A DNA stretch of 21,843 nt from RI-92 sp037384645 (lineage in GTDB: Bacteria > Pseudomonadota > Gammaproteobacteria > UBA6429 > Thiohalophilaceae). This document shows, piece after piece, positions 14,539 through 21,843 of this stretch. The notes beneath the pieces are model-generated. The model made no database searches and had not been told where the DNA came from. It saw nothing but the letters and a program-made list of their open reading frames with translations. Positions within the stretch are counted from its first letter, which is position 1, and the number at the start of each line of letters is the position of its first letter. The translations under genes and the position numbers were made by a program. The stretch spans positions 1 to 21,843 of the forward strand of contig JARRNT010000032.1 of NCBI GenBank assembly GCA_037384645.1. The letters are read 5' to 3'.

Positions 14539-15516
14539 ATGATGAACGCATCATGGAAAGACAGTATTTACCGGCAGAGAGAAGAACTTGCTCGTCTGCT
14601 TCGGGAGCCAATCGACAAAGTAGCGGAACAATGTATCCCTGAATGGGGAGATCGTGAAAGACTTGAGCAGGTACTAGTCGACAATTTTGCCAGTATTCCA
14701 AATTGCGCCTATCTCTATGTGCTTGACACCAATGGTATCCAGTTAACAGAAAGCATTAACCGCTTTGGTATTGCCCCCGGCCACTATCTACGTGATCGTT
14801 CACGCCGTCCTTATATGAATGAGGTAGTCCCTGCCTGGGGGTTTCTGTTGTCCGATGCCTATATTAGTTTACACGGGCATCGACCTTCCCTGACTGCCTT
14901 GCAGATCATTCGTGATGGTAGAACGGTCCGTGGCTACCTCGGAGCAGACTTTGACCTGCGGGATTTGCCCGTGACGGCCGAGTTGTATCAGGAGCCACAA
15001 ACCTGGCGGCAGGTCAAGGGTGACCCCGCAATACGAAGTCTTTTGTTTCAGCAAACCCGCATAGAAAGCCCCATGGATAGGGATTTGGCTCAGGCATTTT
15101 CGATACTTGAAGAGTTGCTGACCCAGCGCGGCGTATTCCAGTGTCAAATTCAGTTTGCCAGTAGCCAGGCAATGATCTGGATGATGGATGATCCGTTTCG
15201 TTACCGCATACTCGATCACGAGGCACTCACCGACCCGGATATCTGCCTGGTGTATCCATTACAGTGTTATCCCATTGGGACACGAATACCGCAGGAAAGT
15301 ATTGCATCGATCCTGGAAAATTTTGGCAGTCTGCGCCTGGCTGATGAAAATATCTATTTGCGCCAGGCCTCGATCAACCTTCTCAATGGCATGATTAGCC
15401 TGACTTTTTCTTGTGACGGATCGCACTATATGTCTTATGATGAGTTTCTTAATAAGAACATAAATTTCTGGTTTGGTGGTACGCAGCAGGAACCACATCA
15501 GTATATGCAAAACTAA
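14539..15516 (+). CDS. PDC/Cache-type sensor domain protein without membrane anchor
   Basis: A 325-residue protein. The first half carries a PDC (Cache-like) sensor fold: YLYVLDTNGIQLTESI, then the RDRSRRPYMNEV stretch, AYISLHGHRPSLTALQIIRDG and GYLGADFDLRDLP. A family-specific C-terminal half follows, with WRQVKGDPAIRS, DDPFRYRILD and FSCDGSHYMSYDEFLNK. There is no signal peptide, membrane helix or known output domain, so it is probably a cytoplasmic sensor or binding protein. I recall similar proteins in Chromatiales-type genomes; ligand and partner are unknown. ATG at 14539 (or 14542) is chosen because GGAG lies five to eight bases upstream. It is convergent with the GGDEF-EAL gene, 45 bases away. 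Confidence 0.75.
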   Translation: MMNASWKDSIYRQREELARLLREPIDKVAEQCIPEWGDRERLEQVLVDNFASIPNCAYLYVLDTNGIQLTESINRFGIAPGHYLRDRSRRPYMNEVVPAWGFLLSDAYISLHGHRPSLTALQIIRDGRTVRGYLGADFDLRDLPVTAELYQEPQTWRQVKGDPAIRSLLFQQTRIESPMDRDLAQAFSILEELLTQRGVFQCQIQFASSQAMIWMMDDPFRYRILDHEALTDPDICLVYPLQCYPIGTRIPQESIASILENFGSLRLADENIYLRQASINLLNGMISLTFSCDGSHYMSYDEFLNKNINFWFGGTQQEPHQYMQN

Positions 15517-15561
15517 AACTATGCGAGAAAATTTTGCGTCAGGTGCACAATGCCAGGTGAT

Positions 15562-18456
15562 TTAACCCTTTAATGTGGTTTGCTTAGGCAATTGCTTGTT
15601 GTTATTTAACCAGTCTAAAAAATCCAGCTCGGGCAGTGGTGGGCAGAAATAGAATCCCTGGAAGCATTCACAGCCCAATGCAGACAGTTTTTGGTGCTGG
15701 AATTCGGTTTCAACACCCTCTGCAAGCACGGCGAGTTCCATGTTTTTTCCAATCGTGATCATTGAACCAACAAGGGGGTGTTCTATGGTACTGGTGAGCT
15801 CAGTGACAAAATCTTTATCAATCTTGAGCAAGTCCAGCGGTAGATCGCGCAGGTAAGCCAGCGATGAATAACCTGTGCCAAAATCATCCAGGGCAATACG
15901 TAAACCGAGTTTACGCAGGGCCGCAAGTTTATCGATAGTCTCATTAACATCATAGAGTAGTGCAGATTCGGTCAATTCCAGCATCAGGCGTCTGGGATCG
16001 ATGTTATGTTTTTGCAAACAGGTGCTTACCTCGCTAATAAAGTCGGGACGGGCAAATTGCCATGGGCAGACATTTACCGAAATATAGCCCTGGAACGGTA
16101 CACTGGCACGCATCCATTGTGTGAGTTTGACACAAGCTTGATCCAGTACCCAGGCACCGATGCTATGAATTAAACCGGTCTCTTCAGCGATAGGGATAAA
16201 AAGAGAGGGCAGGATTTCGTCCAGTTCTTCGTGATGCCAGCGTAACAATGCCTCGGCACCAATAGTTGTATTATTAACATCCAGCAACGGTTGAAAATAG
16301 ATTTCCAGTTCATTTTTATCGATAGCTGTGCGCAAGCCCACTTCCACTTGCAGGCGTTTGGTGGCGGCGCTTTCCAGCTCGGGGATATAGAACTGGATAA
16401 TGCCTCTGCCCTTATTTTTGGCATGATAGAGCGCCATGTCTGCATGACGCAGAATATCGAGATCAGTATTACCATCTTCGGGGAAACAGACGATGCCGAT
16501 GCTGGCGCCAAGTGTGTAGGCGCGCTCATCGACATACACTGGCCTGGCCAGTTGTGACAGCAGAGTTTGTGCCTGCTCGGCAATGCTACGCTTAAAATCA
16601 TCCTGATCGACCTGCCCGGTTCTCTCCATAAGTGCTATAAACTCATCACCCCCGAATCTAGCCAGGAATATATCCTGGCTACAGCAATCGGAGATACGTC
16701 TGGCGACGACGCGCAGAACTTCATCACCGACATCGTGACCAAGTGCGTCATTAATAGTCTTGAAGTGATCCAGGTCGATTAGCAGCAATGCACCATCATG
16801 ATTAAATTGCTTGACCCGTTTTAACATGGCACTCATGTGATCATGCAGTTGCGCACGATTTGCGAGTCCCGTGAGATAATCCTGGTAAGCAAGCTTGCGG
16901 ATATGTCGTTCTGCTTGTTGATGTTTTAATTCTGTGGCGACACGGACGGAGAAAATATCGAGAATTTCACTTGCCTGTTCGATATACTCTATCCGCCCGC
17001 TATGCATAACTACCAGCAGCCCACGCTGGTGATCGTCGGTATAAATAGGAGTACCGATCAAGGCCTGTACACCGGTATTCGTCAGTGCACATTCCTCGGG
17101 AAAAAAACGCTGAAGTTCTTCGGGGTAGACGCAGGTCCCTTCCTTCAGGATCTTCATGAACGGGACGCAGGCCAGTGAAAAATTCAGTTCATTGGTGATT
17201 TGACCCCTGGCACAGGCAGCCAGCATATTCAGTTTATGCCATTCCTGTTTGTCTTGCAGGGCAATGAATGCATAGTCGGCCCCAAAGACTTCAGCCAGAT
17301 TCAATACCAGTTGTTCAAAAAATTGCTCACCCACTGCAGACGAGACGCCTGCAGCGATTAGACGGACCGCGTCTTCGATACGTTTTTTATCGGTGACATC
17401 CTCATGCATGAGAATAACGTCACGTACTGCACCACGATTATTCTTAATCGGGTAGATATAGCTGCGTAGCCAGCGGCAGTTATCTTTATCCGCTGCATCA
17501 GATAACTTGAATAATGCGGGCGGGATATCCATGGCGGTGCCACTAAAGCCCCTGGTGATATATGGCATTACGCCATTCGCCACGAGTTCTTCATCATGCA
17601 AAATATTATATTGGGGCATCTTTAGTTCGGGTTTGTTATTCCACAATTGAACGAATGCCGGGTTAACCTGAATCGTGTGGCCATCAGGAGAAAACACTTG
17701 CATGCTAAAGGGCGATTGTTCCAGTAGTGAGCGAAAACGTTGTTCAGAGTCGAGTAGTCGTTTATGGGTATCATGGCTGAGGATGAAGCTCATGGTTGTG
17801 ACCATCGCGAGAAAACCGAGCCACCCCAATGGCACGAAATCAATGATCGAGGCGCGCGCGGCGGTACCTTCCACGACTGTCATCAGGAAAAACACGATGG
17901 CCACCAGCAGTGCCAGGGTCATTCGTTCGTGTTTTAACCGCCAGTTGCGGGATAAGGCATATACAGCAAAGCCGAAGTCAACCAGTAAGGCCAGTGAGGC
18001 GAGGAGGAAAGCGCGGTTGTGCTCTCCCACTGGCATTGTCACCAGTTCATCCCATGGTAAGCGCAGAAAGGTAAGCCGTTCGATGTGGCTGTATTGCAGC
18101 GTGTAAGGCGTTAACAGGTTCCAGACGAACATGCAGATAAACAGCACGGTCATGCCAATCAGAAACCGACGTGGTCGCAGGCCGGTAAACTCGGCAATGA
18201 CCCAGTGAAATAGCATCATACAAAGGAAGATACAGCCCAAATTCCAGCGTAGGGCCGCAACAAAATCCGCAACGGTTTGTGCCTGGTAGGAGAATATTCG
18301 GCCAAATATGGCAAAGACGGCAGACAGGCACAGGCCGGCAAAACACAGGTGCATTAGGTTGACCGGACGTCGCAGCCCAATGTTCAGGTGGTTAATGACG
18401 GCGTAAAAGCACACGCCGCTCAACATCACGAGACCATAAATAGTCAGATAATTCAA
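15562..18456 (-). CDS. Membrane PAS-GAF-GGDEF-EAL cyclic-di-GMP protein
   Basis: With the TTG start at 18456 this is 964 residues: about seven membrane helices (1-228), PAS (235-360), GAF (365-515), GGDEF (520-690) and EAL (700-955). The GGDEF motif (602-606) is intact, but no RxxD inhibitory site stands at the usual position. The EAL side keeps EALLRW, SVNV, ELTES, DDFGTGYS, KIDKDFV and AEGVE, so phosphodiesterase activity is plausible and cyclase activity possible. The TTG has TAGGT seven bases upstream and gives a normal N-terminus. An in-frame ATG at 18642 would add 62 residues of unlikely sequence and has no Shine-Dalgarno. Two cytosolic sensor domains and the membrane part suggest it links envelope and internal signals to cyclic-di-GMP. 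Confidence 0.88.
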   Translation of the reverse strand: MNYLTIYGLVMLSGVCFYAVINHLNIGLRRPVNLMHLCFAGLCLSAVFAIFGRIFSYQAQTVADFVAALRWNLGCIFLCMMLFHWVIAEFTGLRPRRFLIGMTVLFICMFVWNLLTPYTLQYSHIERLTFLRLPWDELVTMPVGEHNRAFLLASLALLVDFGFAVYALSRNWRLKHERMTLALLVAIVFFLMTVVEGTAARASIIDFVPLGWLGFLAMVTTMSFILSHDTHKRLLDSEQRFRSLLEQSPFSMQVFSPDGHTIQVNPAFVQLWNNKPELKMPQYNILHDEELVANGVMPYITRGFSGTAMDIPPALFKLSDAADKDNCRWLRSYIYPIKNNRGAVRDVILMHEDVTDKKRIEDAVRLIAAGVSSAVGEQFFEQLVLNLAEVFGADYAFIALQDKQEWHKLNMLAACARGQITNELNFSLACVPFMKILKEGTCVYPEELQRFFPEECALTNTGVQALIGTPIYTDDHQRGLLVVMHSGRIEYIEQASEILDIFSVRVATELKHQQAERHIRKLAYQDYLTGLANRAQLHDHMSAMLKRVKQFNHDGALLLIDLDHFKTINDALGHDVGDEVLRVVARRISDCCSQDIFLARFGGDEFIALMERTGQVDQDDFKRSIAEQAQTLLSQLARPVYVDERAYTLGASIGIVCFPEDGNTDLDILRHADMALYHAKNKGRGIIQFYIPELESAATKRLQVEVGLRTAIDKNELEIYFQPLLDVNNTTIGAEALLRWHHEELDEILPSLFIPIAEETGLIHSIGAWVLDQACVKLTQWMRASVPFQGYISVNVCPWQFARPDFISEVSTCLQKHNIDPRRLMLELTESALLYDVNETIDKLAALRKLGLRIALDDFGTGYSSLAYLRDLPLDLLKIDKDFVTELTSTIEHPLVGSMITIGKNMELAVLAEGVETEFQHQKLSALGCECFQGFYFCPPLPELDFLDWLNNNKQLPKQTTLKG

Positions 18457-18790
18457 TCGGTTACCTATTAGTGTTTTTATTTTGAGGCAGTCTGTGTGCT
18501 GCCTGGTAAGTGACAGTGCCCAATTTATAGCGACTGCAAGGGCTAAAAGCTTTACATTTGTACAGGTATTATCCAGCTGAAAACCCTGCTTACCAGGAGC
18601 CGAAACTGTAATTATGGGAGTTATAACAGGAGGAGCAGGCATATGCTGCAGGAAAGTGGTCGCGGCATTGCCAGGTTAATGCCCGGATTCGGATATGGGG
18701 CGGTACAACTTGTCGCCCTGGTCGTTTACCTGTCCGGCGTCCGCGGGTCGGTTTCAGGGCAAATTTATCCATTAGAATCTGCTTTGCATG
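18457..18790. other. Leader of the GGDEF-EAL gene and SulP tail region
   Basis: No independent gene is recognised. The part nearest the TTG holds a six-base stem, AGGCAG/CTGCCT (18485-18490 with 18499-18504). TATAAA on the minus strand near 18528 may be a -10, without a good -35. The right end, 18773-18790, may be the decayed C-terminal tail of the STAS gene. Confidence 0.3.
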
Positions 18791-19222
18791 CTACATGTTG
18801 TCTGCAAATGTCAGGACTGACTGTTGCTCACTGATCCCGTATCGTCTCAACTTATCAATCATTCGCGGCTTAACATGACACAGGAGTAGTTGAATATTGC
18901 GTTTGCACATACTTTCCGCACTGGATTCCAGGGCAGTCATGGCCGTGACATCCAGCATTCCAACATCCTGCATATCGAGCACGACCGCCCTGACGTTTTT
19001 GTCCACGCTGGTCAGGGCCTGCAGGGCCTTGTGCGCGGCACCAAAAAAGAGAGGGCCGTCGACGTCATAGACCACGACATCCGGGTATTCGGAGAATTCA
19101 TGTGCTTTGTGGCGGTGGTCTACCAGGGAACTGCCACTCAATTCGATCATGCGCCGGATAAATATGAACGAGGCGAGCACCAGACCGACGGCAATGGTTT
19201 CGCGTAAAGCGGCAAATAGCAT
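18791..19222 (-). CDS. STAS-domain protein, probable remnant of a SulP anion transporter
   Basis: A 143-residue frame begins with what looks like the last membrane helix of a SulP transporter (ETIAVGLVLASFIFIRRM), then a STAS domain with DVDGPLFFGAAHKAL, VVLDMQDVGMLDVTAM and LLLCHVKP. Complete SulP proteins are about 500-600 residues, with ten or more membrane helices before the STAS domain. All of those are absent here. Five codons before the ATG is an in-frame TGA, no Shine-Dalgarno is present, and the upstream 140 bases show no SulP sequence. After the TAG the frame continues with HAKQIL, which resembles a SulP C-terminus. It is most likely a truncated gene, though a small membrane-tethered STAS protein cannot be excluded. 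Confidence 0.65.
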   Translation of the reverse strand: MLFAALRETIAVGLVLASFIFIRRMIELSGSSLVDHRHKAHEFSEYPDVVVYDVDGPLFFGAAHKALQALTSVDKNVRAVVLDMQDVGMLDVTAMTALESSAESMCKRNIQLLLCHVKPRMIDKLRRYGISEQQSVLTFADNM

Positions 19223-19365
19223 AAGTGAGTGAAAATGTCAGATATAATCAGTCAGCGTGAAAGTATCGTGTCGAATACTATGCTGCTGAAACAGCCAGAC
19301 AAGCCAGCATTTTCACACTGATGTTTATATTCCTCACGAATAATAACAAGCCGGGATAGCCAGCC

Positions 19366-20658
19366 ATGAACCACTCATCCACACTGCCGTGGTGGCAGGT
19401 ACTGTATAAATATTCCGTGTTCGAGGCGGGTGATTCTGCCTGGTCGCTGATCATTGTCTCCACGTACTTCGGTACTTTCCTGCAGGTTGTACTCAAGGAG
19501 CCAGGTGCGGATTTTGGCTGGGCGGTCACCCTCGGTGCGCTGATCATCGCTGTTATCTCGCCCCTGTTAGGCGCGGCCGCCGATGACAGTGGCCGGCGCC
19601 AGCCCTATCTGCGCGTATTCGTGCTCGCAGTGGTGCTCTGTACGGCCGCGCTGGGCTGGACGCGGCATTTTGAAACGGCGCTGGTATTGTTTGTGCTCGC
19701 CTATGTGTGTGTGAATGGCGCCTTCGCCTTTTTTACCGCGATGATTCCCGCGGTTAGTAATAAAGACAATGTCTCGACAATTGTCAGTATGACCGTCGGT
19801 CTTGGTTATGCCGGTGCCTTTATTTGCATGATGTCATTAAGCCAGCTGGTTCAGAATGATGCCCAGGCCGGACGGGTGTTTCTGCCCATGGCTGTCATTT
19901 ACCTGGTGCTGGCGCTGCCCGCGATGTTTCTGTCGCCGGATTTTAAACGCCGGCATACCGCACGCCTGGATTTCAGGACGGCTTACCGGCGCATCCATGC
20001 AACTTTCCACGAGGCACGTCGGTACCGTTACCTGTTCCGGTTTTTGATCGGTGACTTCCTGTATGAAAACGCGGTGGCTTCGATTATCACGCTTATGGGG
20101 TTATACGCACGCAACGTGATGCACTTTCAGGCGCACGAGCTGGCGGCACTTTTCGGGCCGGCGATCATCGTCGCGATGTTGTCGGCCTGGTTTGTGTTCG
20201 GGCCGCTGGTGCGCAAACTCGGACCGAAACGCGCGGTACTGATCGATCTGGCGATCTGGTTGTTGTTATTCGCCGCGGTGTTACTGTTGCGGCCCGATAG
20301 CCACTTTAATGTGGCGGGCTGGTTGTTTTCGGGCAAGACGCTGTTTGCCGTCATCGCTGCGCCCCTGACGGGCCTGGGCCTGGCCGGGGTGTGGTCGACC
20401 AGCAGGGTCCTGTTAACCGCGCTGACCCCGGCGGAAAAATCCGGCGAGTTCTGGGGCCTGTATAACCTGTCCGGCCGCAGTGCCAGTGTCCTCGGTGATG
20501 CGACCTGGTCACTAGTGTTGACGGTTCTGGGTGAGGGTGTGCGGGGGTATCAGGTGGCGATCGCGGTGCTGGCGGTGTATGTCCTGCTGGGCGGTATTTT
20601 CATTGCTTCGTTACCGGATGTACGCCCAACCGCAGCGAACTTTGTCAAAGCCGGTTAA
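19366..20658 (+). CDS. MFS permease, UMF1/Atg22-like family
   Basis: A 430-residue inner-membrane protein with about twelve hydrophobic helices. The N-terminal FEAGDSAWSLIIVSTYF and the following GALIIAVISPLLGAAADDSGRR, where the loop has a D-x-x-GRR pattern, fit UMF1-type permeases related to yeast Atg22. The second half contains KRAVLIDLAIWLLLF and GVWSTSRVLLTALTPAEKSGEFWGLYNLSGR, also typical. Substrates of bacterial members are mostly unknown. Only a weak GGGATAG precedes the ATG. It diverges from the STAS remnant, with 143 bases between them. Confidence 0.85.
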   Translation: MNHSSTLPWWQVLYKYSVFEAGDSAWSLIIVSTYFGTFLQVVLKEPGADFGWAVTLGALIIAVISPLLGAAADDSGRRQPYLRVFVLAVVLCTAALGWTRHFETALVLFVLAYVCVNGAFAFFTAMIPAVSNKDNVSTIVSMTVGLGYAGAFICMMSLSQLVQNDAQAGRVFLPMAVIYLVLALPAMFLSPDFKRRHTARLDFRTAYRRIHATFHEARRYRYLFRFLIGDFLYENAVASIITLMGLYARNVMHFQAHELAALFGPAIIVAMLSAWFVFGPLVRKLGPKRAVLIDLAIWLLLFAAVLLLRPDSHFNVAGWLFSGKTLFAVIAAPLTGLGLAGVWSTSRVLLTALTPAEKSGEFWGLYNLSGRSASVLGDATWSLVLTVLGEGVRGYQVAIAVLAVYVLLGGIFIASLPDVRPTAANFVKAG

Positions 20659-20823
20659 ACCAGCGGCAAACACAGAACCTGTCAGCAGCGGATAAACACA
20701 TCTGGTAGATGGGTTATCAGGCCGGGAGAGGTGGTCATGACCTCGTTGTCAAACGTGGCAAAGTGGGTTGGGGGTATTTGCCACTGCTTGTCTACCGTGA
20801 CCAATGCAGCCTTAGGGTTCAGC

Positions 20824-21174
20824 TTAAGGTGTCTGGTGTGCCAGCTGACTGTCCTGTGGCACTTCGCTGCGCTCGTGCATGCCGTAATCGCGTAACACCG
20901 ATGCCACGCGTATGCGGTAGTCCCTGAAAATAGCATGACGGCCTTTGGCCTGGGCGGCTCGGTGTTGTTTCAGGTTGCGCCAGGCTGCGATAGCGTCTTC
21001 GTCGCGCCAGTACGAGAGCGATAAAAACTTGCCAGGAGTGGCCAGGCTTTCGAAACGTTCTATGGAAATAAACCCGTCGATCTGTGCCAGTTGCGGCCGT
21101 AACTCGGCGGCCAGATCGAAATATTCACTGGCGCGTTCGTCGTTGGGCCAGACCTCAAAGATGACAGCGATCAT
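20824..21174 (-). CDS. Antibiotic biosynthesis monooxygenase (ABM) domain protein
   Basis: A 116-residue protein with the ferredoxin-like ABM fold: MIAVIFEVWP, a DLAAELRPQLAQIDGFIS helix-strand unit, ERFESLATPGKFLSLSYWRDEDAIAAWR, and HRAAQAKGR followed by YRIRVASVLRDYGM. ABM proteins are small dimers; some are quinol or haem-degrading oxygenases, but most are uncharacterised. The ATG at 21174 is chosen because AAGGGGG lies seven bases upstream and the protein then begins at the first strand. The end is rich in polar residues and less conserved. It is convergent with the MFS gene; the 165 bases between them hold no recognised gene. Confidence 0.85.
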   Translation of the reverse strand: MIAVIFEVWPNDERASEYFDLAAELRPQLAQIDGFISIERFESLATPGKFLSLSYWRDEDAIAAWRNLKQHRAAQAKGRHAIFRDYRIRVASVLRDYGMHERSEVPQDSQLAHQTP

Positions 21175-21459
21175 GCAAAAGCCCCCTTGTTGTGCATCCA
21201 GAGTGCACTTTATCTGCACCAGCATGAATCAGCAATTTGATTCGCCTGCATTTAAACAGTGCCTGTGCAGACTCGCAACGGGCAGTAAGGTGCAGGTCAG
21301 ATCATGGAATTATAAAAATAAACGGCAAAACAGCGGCTTATATGGTTCCCACAAAAGTGGCCCGGCTCTTGCCTTGTAATCTGCTGGACTCGGAGATTTT
21401 GGGGAGAGTCCGGATATTTTATTAACGGTTCTAACCTGAATGATTAAATGGGAGATCAT

Positions 21460-21843
21460 ATGGCCTACTTAATGCCTTCTGAATTTGTGACAAAGATGGT
21501 GGATGCGGGTGAATCCAAGATTTTTATGTCGACAAGGGATACCTTGATCCGAGCCTTCATGGCGGGTGCCATCCTGGCCCTCGCGGCCGCGTTCGCGATA
21601 TTTGTTTCGGTCAAAACCGGTTCACCGATCATCGGCGCAGTATTGTTCCCCGTCGGATTTTGCATGTTGTACCTGATGGGTTTCGACCTGTTAACGGGTG
21701 TATTCATGTTAACGCCGCTGGCGCTGATCGATAAGCGACCAGGGGTGACGACGGGCGGTGTCCTGCGCAACTGGGGCCTGGTCTTTGTCGGTAATTTTGC
21801 CGGTGCTCTCACGGTTGCCGTGATGATGGCTTTTATTTTCACG
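21460..21843 (+). CDS. Formate/nitrite transporter family protein, 5' part
   Basis: The frame is open to the window edge and gives 128 residues without a stop. They match the start of an FNT (FocA/NirC) channel: a cytosolic N-terminal helix (MPSEFVTKMVDAGESK), a first membrane helix with MAGAILALAAAFAIF, GAVLFPVGFCMLYLMGFDLLTGVF with the conserved LTG loop, and VLRNWGLVFVGNFAGAL, the family's NW..V..GN signature. FNT proteins are pentameric channels for formate, nitrite or hydrosulfide; which one cannot be told from this part. GGAG lies five bases before the ATG. Confidence 0.92.
   Translation, partial: MAYLMPSEFVTKMVDAGESKIFMSTRDTLIRAFMAGAILALAAAFAIFVSVKTGSPIIGAVLFPVGFCMLYLMGFDLLTGVFMLTPLALIDKRPGVTTGGVLRNWGLVFVGNFAGALTVAVMMAFIFT

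Noticed and set aside
18643..18834. A 63-codon plus-strand ORF between the GGDEF-EAL and STAS genes
   Set aside because: It overlaps the end of the STAS frame, lacks a ribosome site and matches no family.
20682..20936. An 84-codon minus-strand ORF between the MFS and ABM genes
   Set aside because: It overlaps the ABM gene in another frame. Its last part looks faintly protein-like, but I cannot assign it.
21465..21842. A minus-strand ORF at the right edge
   Set aside because: It is antisense to the formate/nitrite transporter, whose conserved motifs are clear.

Overview
The window looks like the chromosome of a mid-GC gammaproteobacterium, probably a free-living, facultatively anaerobic or sulfur-oxidising (Chromatiales-like) lineage. 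The evidence is the gene set and order: rpsU-yqeY divergent from tsaD, plsY divergent from folB-folK, and cmoA-cmoB. The genus cannot be fixed from sequence alone. No tRNA, rRNA, CRISPR array, integrase or transposase was seen.

Layout. 1-522: non-coding and rich in perfect hairpins that look like dispersed intergenic repeats. 523-1208 (minus): yqeY and rpsU, the latter with a good sigma70-type promoter. 1311-3631 (plus): tsaD, then a membrane thiol-disulfide protein (thioredoxin fold plus DsbD/CcdA-like core). 3677-6629 (minus): an OmpR-type regulator, its histidine kinase, and a spondin-domain gene broken by two in-frame stops. 6855-8179 (minus): a full-length PorA-like 2-oxoacid:ferredoxin oxidoreductase alpha subunit without its partner subunits, coupled to a 41-codon ORF and preceded by a perfect FNR-type box. 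8421-9989: plsY (minus), folB and folK (plus). 10054-10788 (minus): a pteridine reductase. 10864-13793 (plus): a MidA-type methyltransferase, cmoA and cmoB. 13794-14538: gene-free. 14539-15516 (plus): a PDC/Cache sensor protein with no membrane anchor. 15562-18456 (minus): a membrane PAS-GAF-GGDEF-EAL protein. 18791-19222 (minus): the STAS end of a SulP transporter. 19366-20658 (plus): a UMF1-type MFS permease. 20824-21174 (minus): an ABM-domain protein. 21460-end (plus): the 5' part of a formate/nitrite transporter.

How the genes fit together. Housekeeping translation and tRNA modification (rpsU, tsaD, cmoAB), folate synthesis (folB, folK, pteridine reductase) and phospholipid synthesis (plsY) form the conserved backbone. 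A roughly 6-kb accessory block (2348-8179) separates tsaD from plsY, genes that are often close neighbours. Within it, a heptamer CGTGATA, repeated at 10-11-bp steps, occurs upstream of both the response regulator and the spondin gene; this suggests the two-component system controls itself and the spondin gene. The FNR-type sites before the porA pair, and the formate/nitrite transporter at the right edge, point to anaerobic metabolism. The 14.5-18.5 kb part adds sensory and cyclic-di-GMP functions.

The most notable observations are the shared tandem operator, the spondin gene whose family-like sequence continues through two stops, the orphan FNR-linked porA with its tiny coupled ORF, the truncated SulP gene with a similar late stop, and the multi-hairpin repeats at the left edge.
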